DNA of 64,000 nucleotides from Burkholderia multivorans ATCC BAA-247 (GCF_000959525.1 NZ_CP009831.1:1240001-1304000); one strand, 5' to 3'. Shown: positions 42,462 through 51,830, counted from the stretch's first letter. The notes: generated from the sequence alone by a model not told the origin. A program made the numbers and translations.

Positions 42462-42615
42462 GGTGTCGCTCCGTTCGAGTAAGGGTGGGGTGGAGGCATT
42501 CTGGCGCCGAACGCGTGCGACACAAATGACGTAGATGGGTATGATTCAGGACATCGCGCCGACGGACGGTCCGCCGCGCACGCGACGCGCGGCGCACGGC
42601 GCGGGAGCAACGGGC

Positions 42616-43587
42616 ATGCACCGGATCGGCTTTCTGATCAGCGACGGGTTTCAGATCATGGCGCTCGCCGCGCAGTCGGTGTTCGAGTACGCGAATCTCG
42701 GCATCGGCGAGCCGTTCTATGCGGTCGATCTCTACTCGGTCGATGGCGGCGACGTGCGCTCGTCGCTCGGGCTCGCGATCGCGACGCGGCCGTTGAACCA
42801 TCGGCTGCGCATCGATACGTGGATCGTCGCCGGCGTCAACGATCCGCTCGCGTCGCCGCCGCCGGACGGCGTCGTCGCGTTTTTGCGGCGTCCGAACGCG
42901 CGCGCGCGACGGATCGCCGGCATCTGCACGGGCGCGTTCGTGCTCGCGGAGGCGGGGCTGCTCGCGCAGCGCCGTGCGACCACGCACTGGGCGTACGGGC
43001 GCGCATTGCGCGAGCGCTTCCCGGACGTGCGCGTCGAGGACGACCGCATCTTCATCGTCGACGGCCCGGTGTGGACGTCGGCCGGCATGACGGCCGGGCT
43101 CGATCTCGCGCTCGCGATGGTCGAAAAGGATCTCGGCGCGGAAGCCGCGCGCTCGACCGCGCACAAGCTCGTGATGCAGCAGCGGCGTGCGGGCGGCCAG
43201 TCGCAACACTCCGAACTGCTGACGCTCGCGCCGAAATCGGACCGCATCCAGAATGCGCTGAACTATGCGCGGCAGAACCTGAAGCGCGCGTTGACCGTCG
43301 AGGAACTGGCCGACGCCGTCCATCTGAGCCCGCGTCAGTTCAGCCGCGTGTTCACGCTCGAAACCGGCCAGTCGCCGGCCAAGGCGATCGAGCGGCTGCG
43401 GCTCGAGGCCGCGCGGCTGATGATCGAGCGCAGCCGGCATTCGCTCGACGTGATCGCGAAGGAGAACGGGTTTCGCGACCGTCGGCATCTGCGCGACGCA
43501 TTCGTGCGCAGCTTCGGCCTGCCGCCGCAGGCCGTGCGTCGCGACGCGCGCGCCGGCCTGGCGGCGGACGGAGAGGGTGCCGCATAG
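42616..43587 (+). CDS. GlxA-family AraC regulator (DJ-1/PfpI-like domain plus AraC HTH)
   Basis: 323 residues. N-terminal DJ-1/PfpI-like domain 1-185 (MHRIGFLISDGFQIMALAAQ; AGICTGAFVLAEAGLL with the Cys of the family elbow) and C-terminal AraC HTH about 215-310 (LTVEELADAVHLSPRQFSRV; HSLDVIAKENGFRDRRHLRD). Start set at ATG 42616 because GGGAG lies 8 bases upstream and the fold begins there. The ATG at 42535 has no ribosome-binding site. It is divergent from the SDR gene. GlxA-type regulators commonly govern catabolic or quaternary-amine genes. The effector here is unknown. Confidence 0.9.
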   Translation: MHRIGFLISDGFQIMALAAQSVFEYANLGIGEPFYAVDLYSVDGGDVRSSLGLAIATRPLNHRLRIDTWIVAGVNDPLASPPPDGVVAFLRRPNARARRIAGICTGAFVLAEAGLLAQRRATTHWAYGRALRERFPDVRVEDDRIFIVDGPVWTSAGMTAGLDLALAMVEKDLGAEAARSTAHKLVMQQRRAGGQSQHSELLTLAPKSDRIQNALNYARQNLKRALTVEELADAVHLSPRQFSRVFTLETGQSPAKAIERLRLEAARLMIERSRHSLDVIAKENGFRDRRHLRDAFVRSFGLPPQAVRRDARAGLAADGEGAA

Positions 43588-43622
43588 CGTGCGCCGCGGA
43601 TCATCGCGCGACTATCGCATGA

Positions 43623-44129
43623 CTATTTCGTGACGAACGGCGCCGCGGCGTCGGGCGCGCTGCGCGCATGCCGGCGCTGGCGCAGCAGCGCGACGCGGCA
43701 ATTCTCGCGCGCCGTTTCGCGGCCGTCGTCGTCGAGCAGCACCAGATCGCCGCGCATCACGTTGAGCGTGATCACGTCGTCGCCCGGCGCGCCGAGCGTT
43801 TCGGGCGTATGCACGGACCCGGCCGGCTCGAGCACCGTCGAGCCCGCCTGCGCGACCCAGTCGTATTCGCGGTACCGCCATGCGCCGCGCAGCGTATAGA
43901 CGAACACCTGGCCGTCATGACGGTGGCGCGGCAGCGCGCGGCCGGCCGGCATCTTCAGCAGTGCCGTCAACGTGTCCTGCGCCGCATCGATATGCAGATA
44001 CTTGATCGCGAGGCCGGGCAGCGCGTCGCTCATCGGCAGCCACGGCAGCGCGTCGTCGGGCAGGCACGAGATCGGCGGAAGGTCGGTCGGGAGCGGGGCG
44101 CGAGGCTGCGTCATGGTGCGGGACGGCAT
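43623..44129 (-). CDS. Cupin-fold dioxygenase-like protein (2,4'-dihydroxyacetophenone dioxygenase family)
   Basis: 168 residues. A single cupin domain at about 45-130 with PRHRHDGQVFVYTLRGAWRY (metal histidines) and the second motif VLEPAGSVHTPETLG. The overall pattern resembles 2,4'-dihydroxyacetophenone dioxygenase, a non-haem iron enzyme that cleaves an aromatic ketone side chain. That activity is inferred from family likeness only. The N-terminal 20 residues are weakly supported, and the in-frame ATG at 44114 is an equal alternative as neither has a good ribosome-binding site. It converges with the GlxA-type regulator and is divergent from marR across a 129-base spacer. Confidence 0.8.
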   Translation of the reverse strand: MPSRTMTQPRAPLPTDLPPISCLPDDALPWLPMSDALPGLAIKYLHIDAAQDTLTALLKMPAGRALPRHRHDGQVFVYTLRGAWRYREYDWVAQAGSTVLEPAGSVHTPETLGAPGDDVITLNVMRGDLVLLDDDGRETARENCRVALLRQRRHARSAPDAAAPFVTK

Positions 44130-44218
44130 GGGAACGAAGAGCCGGCATTATCGCAGAGCGCGATGCGCGGGCCGAGGATCGTCGCGTGCCTGCGGCCGGC
44201 GTGCGGATATATACAGAT

Positions 44219-44232
44219 AAACTGTACAGTTT
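44219..44232. promoter_or_regulatory. Candidate MarR operator
   Basis: AAACTGT-ACAGTTT, a 14-bp perfect palindrome ending 26 bases before the marR start, next to an AT-rich patch (TATATACAGATAAA). Its place fits autorepression by the MarR protein and overlap with its promoter. Confidence 0.65.
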
Positions 44233-44258
44233 CACTGCCGGTGTGCTAGCGTACGCCA

Positions 44259-44738
44259 ATGAACCCGCGCGCCTTCCCTCCCGACACGCCTGACACGCCC
44301 GATCCGGCCACGCTCGCCGGCGAACTCCGCATCTCGGTCGGCAAGCTGATGCGGCGCATGCGGGAACAGACCCACGCGAACGACCTGACTTCGTCGCAGA
44401 AATCGGTACTGCTGCGGCTCGATCGCGACGGCCCCGCGACGGTGTCCGCGCTCGCGCGCGCGGAGAGCGTGCGGCCGCAGTCGATGCGCGTAACGGTCGC
44501 CGCGCTCGAAGCGATCGGCGCGGTCAGCGGCGCACCCGATCCGGCCGACGGCCGGCAGACGCTGATTGCGCTGACGCCGGCGTTCCGCCGGACGCTGCAG
44601 GCGAACCGCGCAGCCAAGGACGACTGGCTGTTGCGCGCGCTGCAGGCGCAGCTGTCCGGGCAGGAACGCGCCGAGCTCGCATCGACCGTGAGGCTGCTGC
44701 AGCGGCTCGCCGAGTTCGGCGAGCCCGGGCGCCGATGA
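44259..44738 (+). CDS. MarR-family transcriptional regulator
   Basis: 159 residues. Winged HTH at about 45-120 (LTSSQKSVLLRLDRDGPATV; SALARAESVRPQSMRVTVAA; ALEAIGAVSGAPDPADGRQT) flanked by dimerisation helices. It precedes an MFS transporter by 120 bases in the same direction, an arrangement usual for MarR proteins controlling drug efflux. A palindromic site lies directly upstream. No Cys-based redox sensing is evident. Confidence 0.92.
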   Translation: MNPRAFPPDTPDTPDPATLAGELRISVGKLMRRMREQTHANDLTSSQKSVLLRLDRDGPATVSALARAESVRPQSMRVTVAALEAIGAVSGAPDPADGRQTLIALTPAFRRTLQANRAAKDDWLLRALQAQLSGQERAELASTVRLLQRLAEFGEPGRR

Positions 44739-44858
44739 GCGGCGCCGGCGCGTGCCGCGGGAGGCAACGATGAACGAACGGTTCGGGCACCAGGGGCACC
44801 AGGAAACATCGACGATGGGCCGCCGCAGGCCGCGTCGCCGCCTGCGGCGGGAGCGGTC

Positions 44859-46109
44859 ATGAGTGTGCCGTCGACGGGCGTGTTCCGGTCGCTGCGCAGT
44901 TTCAACTACCGCGTATGGGCGGCCGGCGCGCTGGTGTCGAACGTCGGCACGTGGATTCAGCGCACGGCACAGGACTGGCTCGTGCTCACGCAGCTGACGC
45001 ATCACGATGCGTCCGCGGTCGGGATCGTGATGTCGCTGCAGTTCGGGCCGCAACTGCTGATGCTGCCGTGGACGGGCTACGCGGCCGACCGCTTCAACCA
45101 GCGCCGGCTGCTGATGACGACGCAGGCGCTGATGGGCGCGCTCGCGCTGGCGCTCGGCGTGCTGACCGTGACGGGCGTCGTGCGGCTGTGGCACGTCTAT
45201 CTGTTCGCGTTCCTGTTCGGCTGCACGTCGGCCTTCGATGCGCCGGTGCGGCAGACCTTCGTCGCCGAACTGGTCGGCGACCGCGAGCTCGCGAACGCGG
45301 TCGCGCTGAATTCGACGTCGTTCAACGCGGCGAGGATGATCGGGCCGGCCGCGGCGGGCTTCATCATCGCGTGGGTCGGCACCGGCTGGGCGTTCCTGAC
45401 GAACGGGATCAGCTTCGTCGCGGTGCTTGCGTCGCTATCGCTGCTGCGTACCGGCGAACTGCGCGAGAGCGCGCGCGCCGTGCATTCGCGCGGCAGCCTG
45501 CTCGAAGGCTTTCGCTACGTATGGGCGCGCGCGGACCTGAAGGCGACGCTCGTGATGCTGTTCCTGATCGGGACGTTCGGCCTCAATTTCCCGCTGTTCA
45601 TCTCGACGATGGCGGCCGGCGTGTTTCACGTCGATGCGCGCGGGTACGGGATTCTGTCGTCGATGATGGCGGTCGGCACGATTTCCGGCGCGCTGCTGGC
45701 CGCGCGCCGCGACCGGCCGCGGTTCCGGCACTTGTGGGCGGGCGCCGCGCTGTTCGGCGTCGGCTGCACGCTGGCGGCGCTCGCGCCCGGCTACTGGCTG
45801 TTCGCGGCGGCGCTCGTGCTGACCGGGATCGCGGCGATGACCTTCACGAACTCGACGAACGCGCTGATGCAACTGTCGACCGAGCCCGCGATGCGCGGGC
45901 GCGTGATGGCGCTGCGGCTGGCCGTCGCGTTCGGCGGCACGCCGATCGGCGCGCCGGTCGCCGGTTGGGTGGCGAATCACCTCGGCCCGCGCTGGGCGCT
46001 CGGCGTCGGCGCGGCGTCGGGTTTCGCGGCGGCAGGCGTCGCACTCTATTTCCTCATGCAACTGCGCGCGCAGCGGCGCAGCGGCGGCGTGCGCGACGAC
46101 CGCGCGTGA
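44859..46109 (+). CDS. MFS transporter, MFS_3/EntS-like
   Basis: 416 residues, 12 helices. It opens SVPSTGVFRSLRSFNYRVWA and GALVSNVGTWIQRTAQDWLV, the signature of the enterobactin-exporter/macrolide-efflux-like MFS_3 group, followed by DRFNQRRLLMTTQALMGALA and DAPVRQTFVAELVGDRELAN. A role in drug or metabolite export under the MarR gene upstream is likely. The start at 44859 has GGGAG about 8 bases upstream, and the 120-base gap to marR holds no terminator. Confidence 0.92.
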   Translation: MSVPSTGVFRSLRSFNYRVWAAGALVSNVGTWIQRTAQDWLVLTQLTHHDASAVGIVMSLQFGPQLLMLPWTGYAADRFNQRRLLMTTQALMGALALALGVLTVTGVVRLWHVYLFAFLFGCTSAFDAPVRQTFVAELVGDRELANAVALNSTSFNAARMIGPAAAGFIIAWVGTGWAFLTNGISFVAVLASLSLLRTGELRESARAVHSRGSLLEGFRYVWARADLKATLVMLFLIGTFGLNFPLFISTMAAGVFHVDARGYGILSSMMAVGTISGALLAARRDRPRFRHLWAGAALFGVGCTLAALAPGYWLFAAALVLTGIAAMTFTNSTNALMQLSTEPAMRGRVMALRLAVAFGGTPIGAPVAGWVANHLGPRWALGVGAASGFAAAGVALYFLMQLRAQRRSGGVRDDRA

Positions 46110-46151
46110 CCGTTCGCGGACCGCGCACGTCGAGCCGGCCGGCGCGCGCCG

Positions 46152-47117
46152 CTACGACGCGCTGCCGCGCGGCTCCCCGCGCGGCGCCGCGTGCGCGGCT
46201 TCGAGGCACGACTGGAACAGCAGCGCGGCGCGCGACGGCCGCGGCGAGCGCCGCAGCAGGCTGACGAAGCGGCACAGGTAATTGAAGCGATGCGGCGCGA
46301 CCGGCTGCATCAGCCCCTTTTTCTCGAAGCTTTCCGCGTAGTGGTCGGGCAGGAAGCCGAGATAGCGCCCCGACAGAATCAACGTCGCGATCGATTCCTG
46401 GTCGGACGCGGTCGCGCTGCGCGTGAGCTTCGCGCGATGGCTGAGCTCCATGTTCGGCGAATGGAAGCCGAGCCCGGCAAACGCGTGGTTGCGGATCGTC
46501 GTCCAGGTCAGCTTGCCGTGCGGCGCATCGAACAGCGGATGCTGACGGCCGCAGTACAGCAGCATCCGTTCGTCGAACAGTTCCGAATAGACGAGGCTGC
46601 CCGAGCTGCGGTGGGCGGGGATGATCCCGACCTGATAACTGCCGTCGATGATCCCGCGTTCGACCTCGTTGATCGACGCGACGTGCAGGTTCAGCGCGAC
46701 GTCGGGCGCCTCGTCCGCGAACTGGCGGATCGCGTCGCCGAGCCGCGCGCTCGGATTCGTCGCGGTCTTGTCGAACACCGCGACGTGCAGTTCGCCGCCC
46801 ATCCGGTCGTGAATGCCGTCGATCCGGCTGCGAAACGCCTCCATCGACGCGAGCAGCCGCAGCGTCTCCTCGTAGACGGTCTGGCCTTCGGGCGTCAGCG
46901 TGAAGCCGGCGCGGCCCCGCCGGCACAGCACGAGCCCGAGCCGCGTCTCGAGATCCTTCACGTGCCGGCTGATCGTCGAGATGCCGATATTCAGTTCCAG
47001 TTCGGCCGCCGCCATTCCGCCGCACTGGACGACGCCCTTGAAGACCCGCAGCAGCCGCAGATCCATGTCGCTGAGCTGCCCGAGCAGCGCGCGGCTCTTC
47101 GGTTTCTTTGCTTGCAT
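46152..47117 (-). CDS. LysR-family regulator of the beta-alanine catabolic genes
   Basis: 321 residues. HTH about 20-80 (SDMDLRLLRVFKGVVQCGGM; AAAELELNIGISTISRHVKD) and effector domain from about 110 (LHVAVFDKTATNPSARLGDA; ATASDQESIATLILSGRYLG). The start at ATG 47117 places the HTH normally after a 15-residue basic leader (MQAKKPKSRALLGQL). It is divergent from the omega-amino-acid aminotransferase across 105 bases and probably activates that gene and mmsA. The effector may be beta-alanine or a related omega-amino acid, inferred from the target genes. Confidence 0.93.
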   Translation of the reverse strand: MQAKKPKSRALLGQLSDMDLRLLRVFKGVVQCGGMAAAELELNIGISTISRHVKDLETRLGLVLCRRGRAGFTLTPEGQTVYEETLRLLASMEAFRSRIDGIHDRMGGELHVAVFDKTATNPSARLGDAIRQFADEAPDVALNLHVASINEVERGIIDGSYQVGIIPAHRSSGSLVYSELFDERMLLYCGRQHPLFDAPHGKLTWTTIRNHAFAGLGFHSPNMELSHRAKLTRSATASDQESIATLILSGRYLGFLPDHYAESFEKKGLMQPVAPHRFNYLCRFVSLLRRSPRPSRAALLFQSCLEAAHAAPRGEPRGSAS

Positions 47118-47222
47118 AGTTGCGCAAGTGAACATTGATATTGCGATATTCAAAAGACTAATTGGCGTCCCGACAATGCGCAACATCATCACGAGGAGGA
47201 GGGGCGCGCCGCGCCGACCGAC
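47118..47222. promoter_or_regulatory. Divergent lysR/aminotransferase promoter region
   Basis: 105 bases, AT-rich near 47118-47160 with TTGCGCAA (47120-47127) and a nearby ATATTGCGATAT, sequences of the dyad type bound by LysR proteins. A GAGGAGGAGG run lies about 22 bases before the aminotransferase ATG, farther than a normal ribosome-binding site. Confidence 0.45.
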
Positions 47223-48581
47223 ATGACCGACACCATCACCGCTCCGCAACAGGAACAGACGCCCGTGCGCACCGACGCCGCCTGGCTCGACGCGCACTGG
47301 ATGCCGTTTACGGCGAACCGCCAGTTCAAGTCCGACCCGCGCATGATCGTCTCCGGCAAGGGCGCGTACTACACCGACGCCGAAGGCCGCAAGATCTTCG
47401 ACGGGCTGTCCGGCCTCTGGTGTACGGGCCTCGGTCATGGCCGCGGCGAAATCGTCGAAGCGGTGAGCCGCCAGGTCGCGCAGCTCGACTACGCGCCGGC
47501 ATTCCAGTTCGGCCATCCGAAGTCGTTCGAGCTCGCGAACCGGATCAAGGAACTGACGCCGGCAGGTCTCGACTACGTGTTCTTCACGGGCTCGGGCTCG
47601 GAAGCGGCCGACACGTCGCTGAAGATGGCGCGCGCGTACTGGCGCGCGAAGGGCAAGGGCACGAAGACGCGGCTGATCGGCCGCGAGAAGGGCTATCACG
47701 GCGTGAACTTCGGCGGCATCTCGGTCGGCGGCATCGGGCCGAACCGCAAGCTGTTCGGCCAAGGACTCGACGCCGATTTCCTGCCGCATACGCAGCTGGC
47801 CGAAAACAAGTTCTCGCGCGGCATGCCCGAGCGCGGCGCGGAACTCGCCGATCGCCTGCTCGATCTGATCGCGCTGCACGACGCGTCGAACATCGCCGCC
47901 GTGATCGTCGAGCCGTTCGCGGGCTCGGCCGGCGTGATCATCCCGCCGCAAGGCTACCTGCAGCGGCTGCGCGAGATCTGCACCGCGCACGACATCCTGC
48001 TGATCTTCGACGAAGTCATCACGGGCTTCGGCCGCGCGGGCGCGATGACGGGCGCGGAAGCGTTCGGCGTGACGCCCGACATCATGAACTTCGCGAAACA
48101 GGTGACGAACGGCGTGCAGCCGCTCGGCGGCGTAGTCGCGACCAAGGAAATCTACGACACGTTCATGGCCGCGGGCGGCCCCGAGTACATGCTCGAATTC
48201 CCGCACGGCTACACGTACTCGGCGCATCCGGTCGCCTGCGCGGCCGGTGTCGCGGCGCTCGACCTGCTCGTGAAGGAAGATGCCGTGGCGCGCGTGCGCG
48301 AGCTCGCGCCGCATTTCGAGGCGGCCGTGCACGGGCTGAAGGGCCAGCGTCATATCGCCGACATCCGCAACTACGGGCTCGCGGCCGGTCTGACGATCGC
48401 CGCGCTGCCGGGCGAACCGGCGCGCCGTCCGTACGAGATCGCGATGCGCTGCTGGGCGAAGGGCTTCTATGTGCGCTACGGCGGCGACACGATCCAGCTC
48501 GCGCCGCCGTTCATCGCCGAAAAGCGCGAGATCGACAATCTGATCAACGCGGTGTCCGACGCGCTGAACGAAGTGGACTGA
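47223..48581 (+). CDS. Omega-amino acid (beta-alanine):pyruvate aminotransferase
   Basis: 452 residues of the class III PLP aminotransferase family. Key blocks: WMPFTANRQFKSDPRMIVSG at the start of the fold, VFFTGSGSEAADTSLKMARA, the cofactor region LIFDEVITGFGRAGAMTGAE, and the PLP lysine in NFAKQVTNGVQPLGG. The pattern is that of beta-alanine--pyruvate transaminase, converting beta-alanine to malonate semialdehyde. It lies 55 bases before mmsA in the same direction, matching the known pathway order, with a divergent LysR. GABA or other omega-amines may also be substrates. Confidence 0.93.
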   Translation: MTDTITAPQQEQTPVRTDAAWLDAHWMPFTANRQFKSDPRMIVSGKGAYYTDAEGRKIFDGLSGLWCTGLGHGRGEIVEAVSRQVAQLDYAPAFQFGHPKSFELANRIKELTPAGLDYVFFTGSGSEAADTSLKMARAYWRAKGKGTKTRLIGREKGYHGVNFGGISVGGIGPNRKLFGQGLDADFLPHTQLAENKFSRGMPERGAELADRLLDLIALHDASNIAAVIVEPFAGSAGVIIPPQGYLQRLREICTAHDILLIFDEVITGFGRAGAMTGAEAFGVTPDIMNFAKQVTNGVQPLGGVVATKEIYDTFMAAGGPEYMLEFPHGYTYSAHPVACAAGVAALDLLVKEDAVARVRELAPHFEAAVHGLKGQRHIADIRNYGLAAGLTIAALPGEPARRPYEIAMRCWAKGFYVRYGGDTIQLAPPFIAEKREIDNLINAVSDALNEVD

Positions 48582-48636
48582 GGCGCGCGCCGCACGATCC
48601 CGACCGTTGAATTGAATTCACGAAAGAGTCTGAACG

Positions 48637-50154
48637 ATGAAACACGATAGCAACGTCACTTCCACGCTGGGCCACCTGATCGACGGCAAGCGCGTCGACG
48701 GCGGCAGCCGCGTGCAGCCGGTGTTCGACCCGGCGACCGGCGAATCGGACAAGAGCGTCGCGCTCGCCGACAAGGCGACCGTCGAAGCCGCGATCGCGTC
48801 CGCGCAGGCGGCGTTCCCCGCATGGCGCAATACGCCGCCGCTGAAACGCGCGCGCGTGATGAGCCGCTTCAAGACGCTGCTCGAGGAGCATGCGGACGAG
48901 CTGTGCGCGCTGATCACGGCCGAACACGGCAAGGTGCTCGCCGATGCGATGGGCGAGCTGCAGCGCGGGATCGAGAACGTCGAATACGCGACCTACGTGC
49001 CCGAGCTGCTGAAGGGCGAGCACAGCAAGAACGTCGGCCCCGCGATCGATTCGTGGAGCGAGTTCCAGGCGCTCGGCGTCGTCGCGGGCATCACGCCGTT
49101 CAACTTCCCGGTCATGGTGCCGCTCTGGATGTGGCCGATGGCCGTCGCCTGCGGCAACACGTTCGTGCTGAAGCCGTCCGAGCGCACGCCGTCGTCGACG
49201 CTGCGCATGGCCGAGCTTGCGCTCGAAGCCGGCCTGCCGCCCGGCGTGCTGAACGTCGTGAACGGCGACAAGGAAGCGGTCGACACGATCCTGACCGATC
49301 CGCGCGTGAAGGCGGTCAGCTTCGTCGGCTCGACGCCGATCGCCGAATACATCTACTCGACCGGCTGCGCGCACGGCAAGCGCGTGCAGGCGCTCGGCGG
49401 CGCGAAGAACTTCGCGGTCGTGATGCCCGACGCGGACATCGACAATGCGGTGAGCGCGCTGATGGGCGCCGCGTACGGGTCGTGCGGCGAGCGCTGCATG
49501 GCGATTCCGCTCGTCGTCGCGATCGGCGAGGACACGGGCGATCGCGTCGTCGCGGGGCTGAAGGCCGAAATCGCGAAGATGAAGGTCGGTCCGGGCAACG
49601 GCGCAGGCGTCGACATGGGCCCGCTCGTCACGAAGCAGCACTTCGAGAAGGTGACGGGCTTCGTCGAGGCCGGCATCGAGGCCGGCGCGACACTCGTCGT
49701 CGACGGCCGCGCGGTGAAGGTCGACGGCCACGAGAACGGCTACTACCTCGGCCCGTGCCTGTTCGACCACGTGAAGCCCGGCATGCCGATCTATCAGCAC
49801 GAGATCTTCGGGCCCGTGCTCGGCGTGATCCGCCTGAAGTCGCTCGACGAGGCGATGGCGCTGATCGACGCGCACGAGTACGGCAACGGCACCTGCCTGT
49901 TCACGCGCGACGGCGAGGCGGCACGCTACTTCAGCGACAACATCCAGATCGGGATGGTCGGCATCAACGTGCCGCTGCCGGTGCCGGTCGCGTATCACTC
50001 GTTCGGCGGCTGGAAACGCTCGCTGTTCGGCGATCTGCACGCATACGGCCCGGACGCCGTGCGCTTCTATACGAAGCGCAAGACGATCACGCAGCGCTGG
50101 CCGTCGGCCGGCGTGCGCGAGGGCACGGTGTTCAGCTTCCCGTCGAACCGCTGA
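48637..50154 (+). CDS. mmsA: CoA-acylating methylmalonate-semialdehyde dehydrogenase
   Basis: 505 residues, aldehyde dehydrogenase fold. The nucleophile Cys is in the MmsA-type block YGSCGERCMAIP, with GITPFNFPVMVPLWMWPMAV for NAD/substrate binding and a distinct C-terminus (AGVREGTVFSFPSNR). It oxidises malonate semialdehyde or methylmalonate semialdehyde to acetyl-CoA or propionyl-CoA, using NAD and CoA, and so completes beta-alanine (or valine) breakdown started by the aminotransferase upstream. A GAAAGAG region precedes the ATG. A strong terminator follows. No other valine-pathway gene is nearby, which favours the beta-alanine role. Confidence 0.95.
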   Translation: MKHDSNVTSTLGHLIDGKRVDGGSRVQPVFDPATGESDKSVALADKATVEAAIASAQAAFPAWRNTPPLKRARVMSRFKTLLEEHADELCALITAEHGKVLADAMGELQRGIENVEYATYVPELLKGEHSKNVGPAIDSWSEFQALGVVAGITPFNFPVMVPLWMWPMAVACGNTFVLKPSERTPSSTLRMAELALEAGLPPGVLNVVNGDKEAVDTILTDPRVKAVSFVGSTPIAEYIYSTGCAHGKRVQALGGAKNFAVVMPDADIDNAVSALMGAAYGSCGERCMAIPLVVAIGEDTGDRVVAGLKAEIAKMKVGPGNGAGVDMGPLVTKQHFEKVTGFVEAGIEAGATLVVDGRAVKVDGHENGYYLGPCLFDHVKPGMPIYQHEIFGPVLGVIRLKSLDEAMALIDAHEYGNGTCLFTRDGEAARYFSDNIQIGMVGINVPLPVPVAYHSFGGWKRSLFGDLHAYGPDAVRFYTKRKTITQRWPSAGVREGTVFSFPSNR

Positions 50155-50191
50155 CGTCGACGTCGCGCGCGCATGGCGTCGCGCGGCGCAC

Positions 50192-50227
50192 GCCCGCACG
50201 GATCGGCCGATCCGCGCGGGCTTTTTT
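50192..50227. terminator. Terminator after mmsA
   Basis: A hairpin with arms 50192-50204 and 50209-50221, imperfect at one pair, followed by T residues at 50222-50227. It separates mmsA from the convergent secreted-repeat gene that ends at 50239. Confidence 0.85.
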
Positions 50228-50238
50228 ACGGGCGGCGC

Positions 50239-50613
50239 CTACGGCGTCACCAGGTGCCACATGTTCTTGAAGTTGTCGCCGTTGCGGTCGCCCTGTTTCA
50301 TGTCCTTCGAGAAGAAGTACAGCGGCTTGCCCTTGTACGCCCATTGCGGGCTTCCGTCGTCGCGCTTGACGATCGTGTAAGGGCCGACCGGCACGTCGGT
50401 CGCGCTGGCCTTGTACGGCGGCCAGAAGGTTTCGCACTGGCCGGTGCAGGCGCTGGTGCCGGCGTTGGGCGTGTCCTTGTCGAACGTGTAGACCGTCATG
50501 CCGTTCGCGGCGACGAGCGCGCCGTTTTCGACTTTGGTGATCGAGCCTTGGGCCGACGCCGAGGCCGAGGCGATCGCGAGCAGGGCGGAGCTGACGAGCA
50601 GCGCGGCTTTCAT
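50239..50613 (-). CDS. Small exported protein, secreted-repeat (Lipoprotein_15-like) family
   Basis: 124 residues. Signal peptide MKAALLVSSALLAIASASAS with cleavage after AQ, then two copies of the short beta unit typical of this family: GMTVYTFDKDTPNAGTSACT with CTGQCETFWPPY, and GKPLYFFSKDMKQGDRNGDN. It has two cysteines four residues apart (CTGQC) but no lipobox Cys, so it should be soluble in the periplasm. Function unknown in the family. Start ATG at 50613 has GGAGGG about 6 bases upstream. A single gene, convergent with mmsA. Confidence 0.88.
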   Translation of the reverse strand: MKAALLVSSALLAIASASASAQGSITKVENGALVAANGMTVYTFDKDTPNAGTSACTGQCETFWPPYKASATDVPVGPYTIVKRDDGSPQWAYKGKPLYFFSKDMKQGDRNGDNFKNMWHLVTP

Positions 50614-50881
50614 GATTCCCTCCTTGTAGTCCGGTGGACGGCCGCGCGTCGCGCGCACGGGCGGCGTGCGCACGGAACGCGCGAATGGTGCCGGAACGCG
50701 GCGCCGCGCCCGCCGGTGCGAGCGACACGGGGTCGAGTGGCGGCAAGCGGCGCGCTACTTTCACGATAGGCGGTTTTTTGCGGCGCTGCGAGCACAACCG
50801 ATTCGCGTCGCGCGGTGCGCCGTGTCAACGCGTTCCGGCCCGGTGCCGTTGTGGAGTGATCCGATTCCGCCGGAGTTCCCG

Positions 50882-51733
50882 ATGCGCAAGTGGCTGATGC
50901 TGACGATGCTGGGCTGCGCGTGTGCCGCCGCGAGCGCGCAGACGCTCGTTCATTTCCCGTCGACCGACGGACCGCCCGCGACGATGCTCGACGGCTACCT
51001 GTTTCCGGCACCGGGCGCCGGCCGTCATCCGGCGCTCGTGTTCCTGCACGGCTGCGCGGGCATGTTCGCGCGCTCGGGCCGCGTGACGGCGCGCGAACGC
51101 GACTGGGCCGCGCGCTTCAACGCAGCGGGCATCACGGTGCTCGAAGTCGACAGCTTCACGCCGCGTCATCACGGCCAGATGTGCTCGCCCGCCAGCTTCG
51201 ACGCCGCGATCTATAGCGCGCGGCCGTTCGACGCCTATGGTGCGTTGCGGTATCTGCAGTCGCTCGAGACGGTGATGCCCGACCGCATCGGCGTCGTCGG
51301 CTGGTCGCAGGGCGGCGGCACGGTACTGAGCGCGATTCGCGCATCGAGCACGGCCCGGCCCGCATCGCTGCCGGACGGCGATTTCCGCGCGGCCGTCGCG
51401 TTCTATCCGGCACGCTGCAGCACGAAGGCGCAGGGCGCCGAGTGGCAGAGTACGGTGCCCTTGCTCGTGCTGATCGGCGAACAGGACGTATGGTCGCCGT
51501 TTGCCGCGTGCAAGGCGTTGTTCGATTCGGTCGCGCCGGGCACCGATGCGACGTTTCATGCGTATCCGGGCGCGTACCACGATTTCGACTGGCCCGACAT
51601 GCCCGTGCATATGGTGCCGGCGTTCACGACGCGTGCGGGTGTCGTGCCGATCGAAGGTACCGATCCGGCCGCGCGTGCCGATGCCCAGCAGCGCGTGCTC
51701 GACTACGTCGGCGCGCATCTGCTCGGAAACTGA
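50882..51733 (+). CDS. Exported dienelactone-hydrolase-like alpha/beta-hydrolase
   Basis: 283 residues. Signal peptide MRKWLMLTMLGCACAAASA at the N-terminus, so the enzyme acts outside the cytoplasm. The catalytic elbow is GWSQGGG with Ser142 rather than the Cys of classical dienelactone hydrolase. The acid is probably in LIGEQDVWSPF and the His in YPGAYHDFDWP. The oxyanion region FLHGCAGMFARSG contains a cysteine. An esterase or lactonase of small substrates is likely. The ATG at 50882 is preceded by GGAG about 8 bases upstream and begins the signal peptide. No cotranscribed neighbour is visible. Confidence 0.88.
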   Translation: MRKWLMLTMLGCACAAASAQTLVHFPSTDGPPATMLDGYLFPAPGAGRHPALVFLHGCAGMFARSGRVTARERDWAARFNAAGITVLEVDSFTPRHHGQMCSPASFDAAIYSARPFDAYGALRYLQSLETVMPDRIGVVGWSQGGGTVLSAIRASSTARPASLPDGDFRAAVAFYPARCSTKAQGAEWQSTVPLLVLIGEQDVWSPFAACKALFDSVAPGTDATFHAYPGAYHDFDWPDMPVHMVPAFTTRAGVVPIEGTDPAARADAQQRVLDYVGAHLLGN

Positions 51734-51830
51734 CAAGCATGCAAGGCACGGCCCGTGCATCGACGTCGTTCGTTGCATCGTCGCGTCGACCAGACAAGCC
51801 GCCTGCACTCGGCCTTCACGTTCGACGCGT

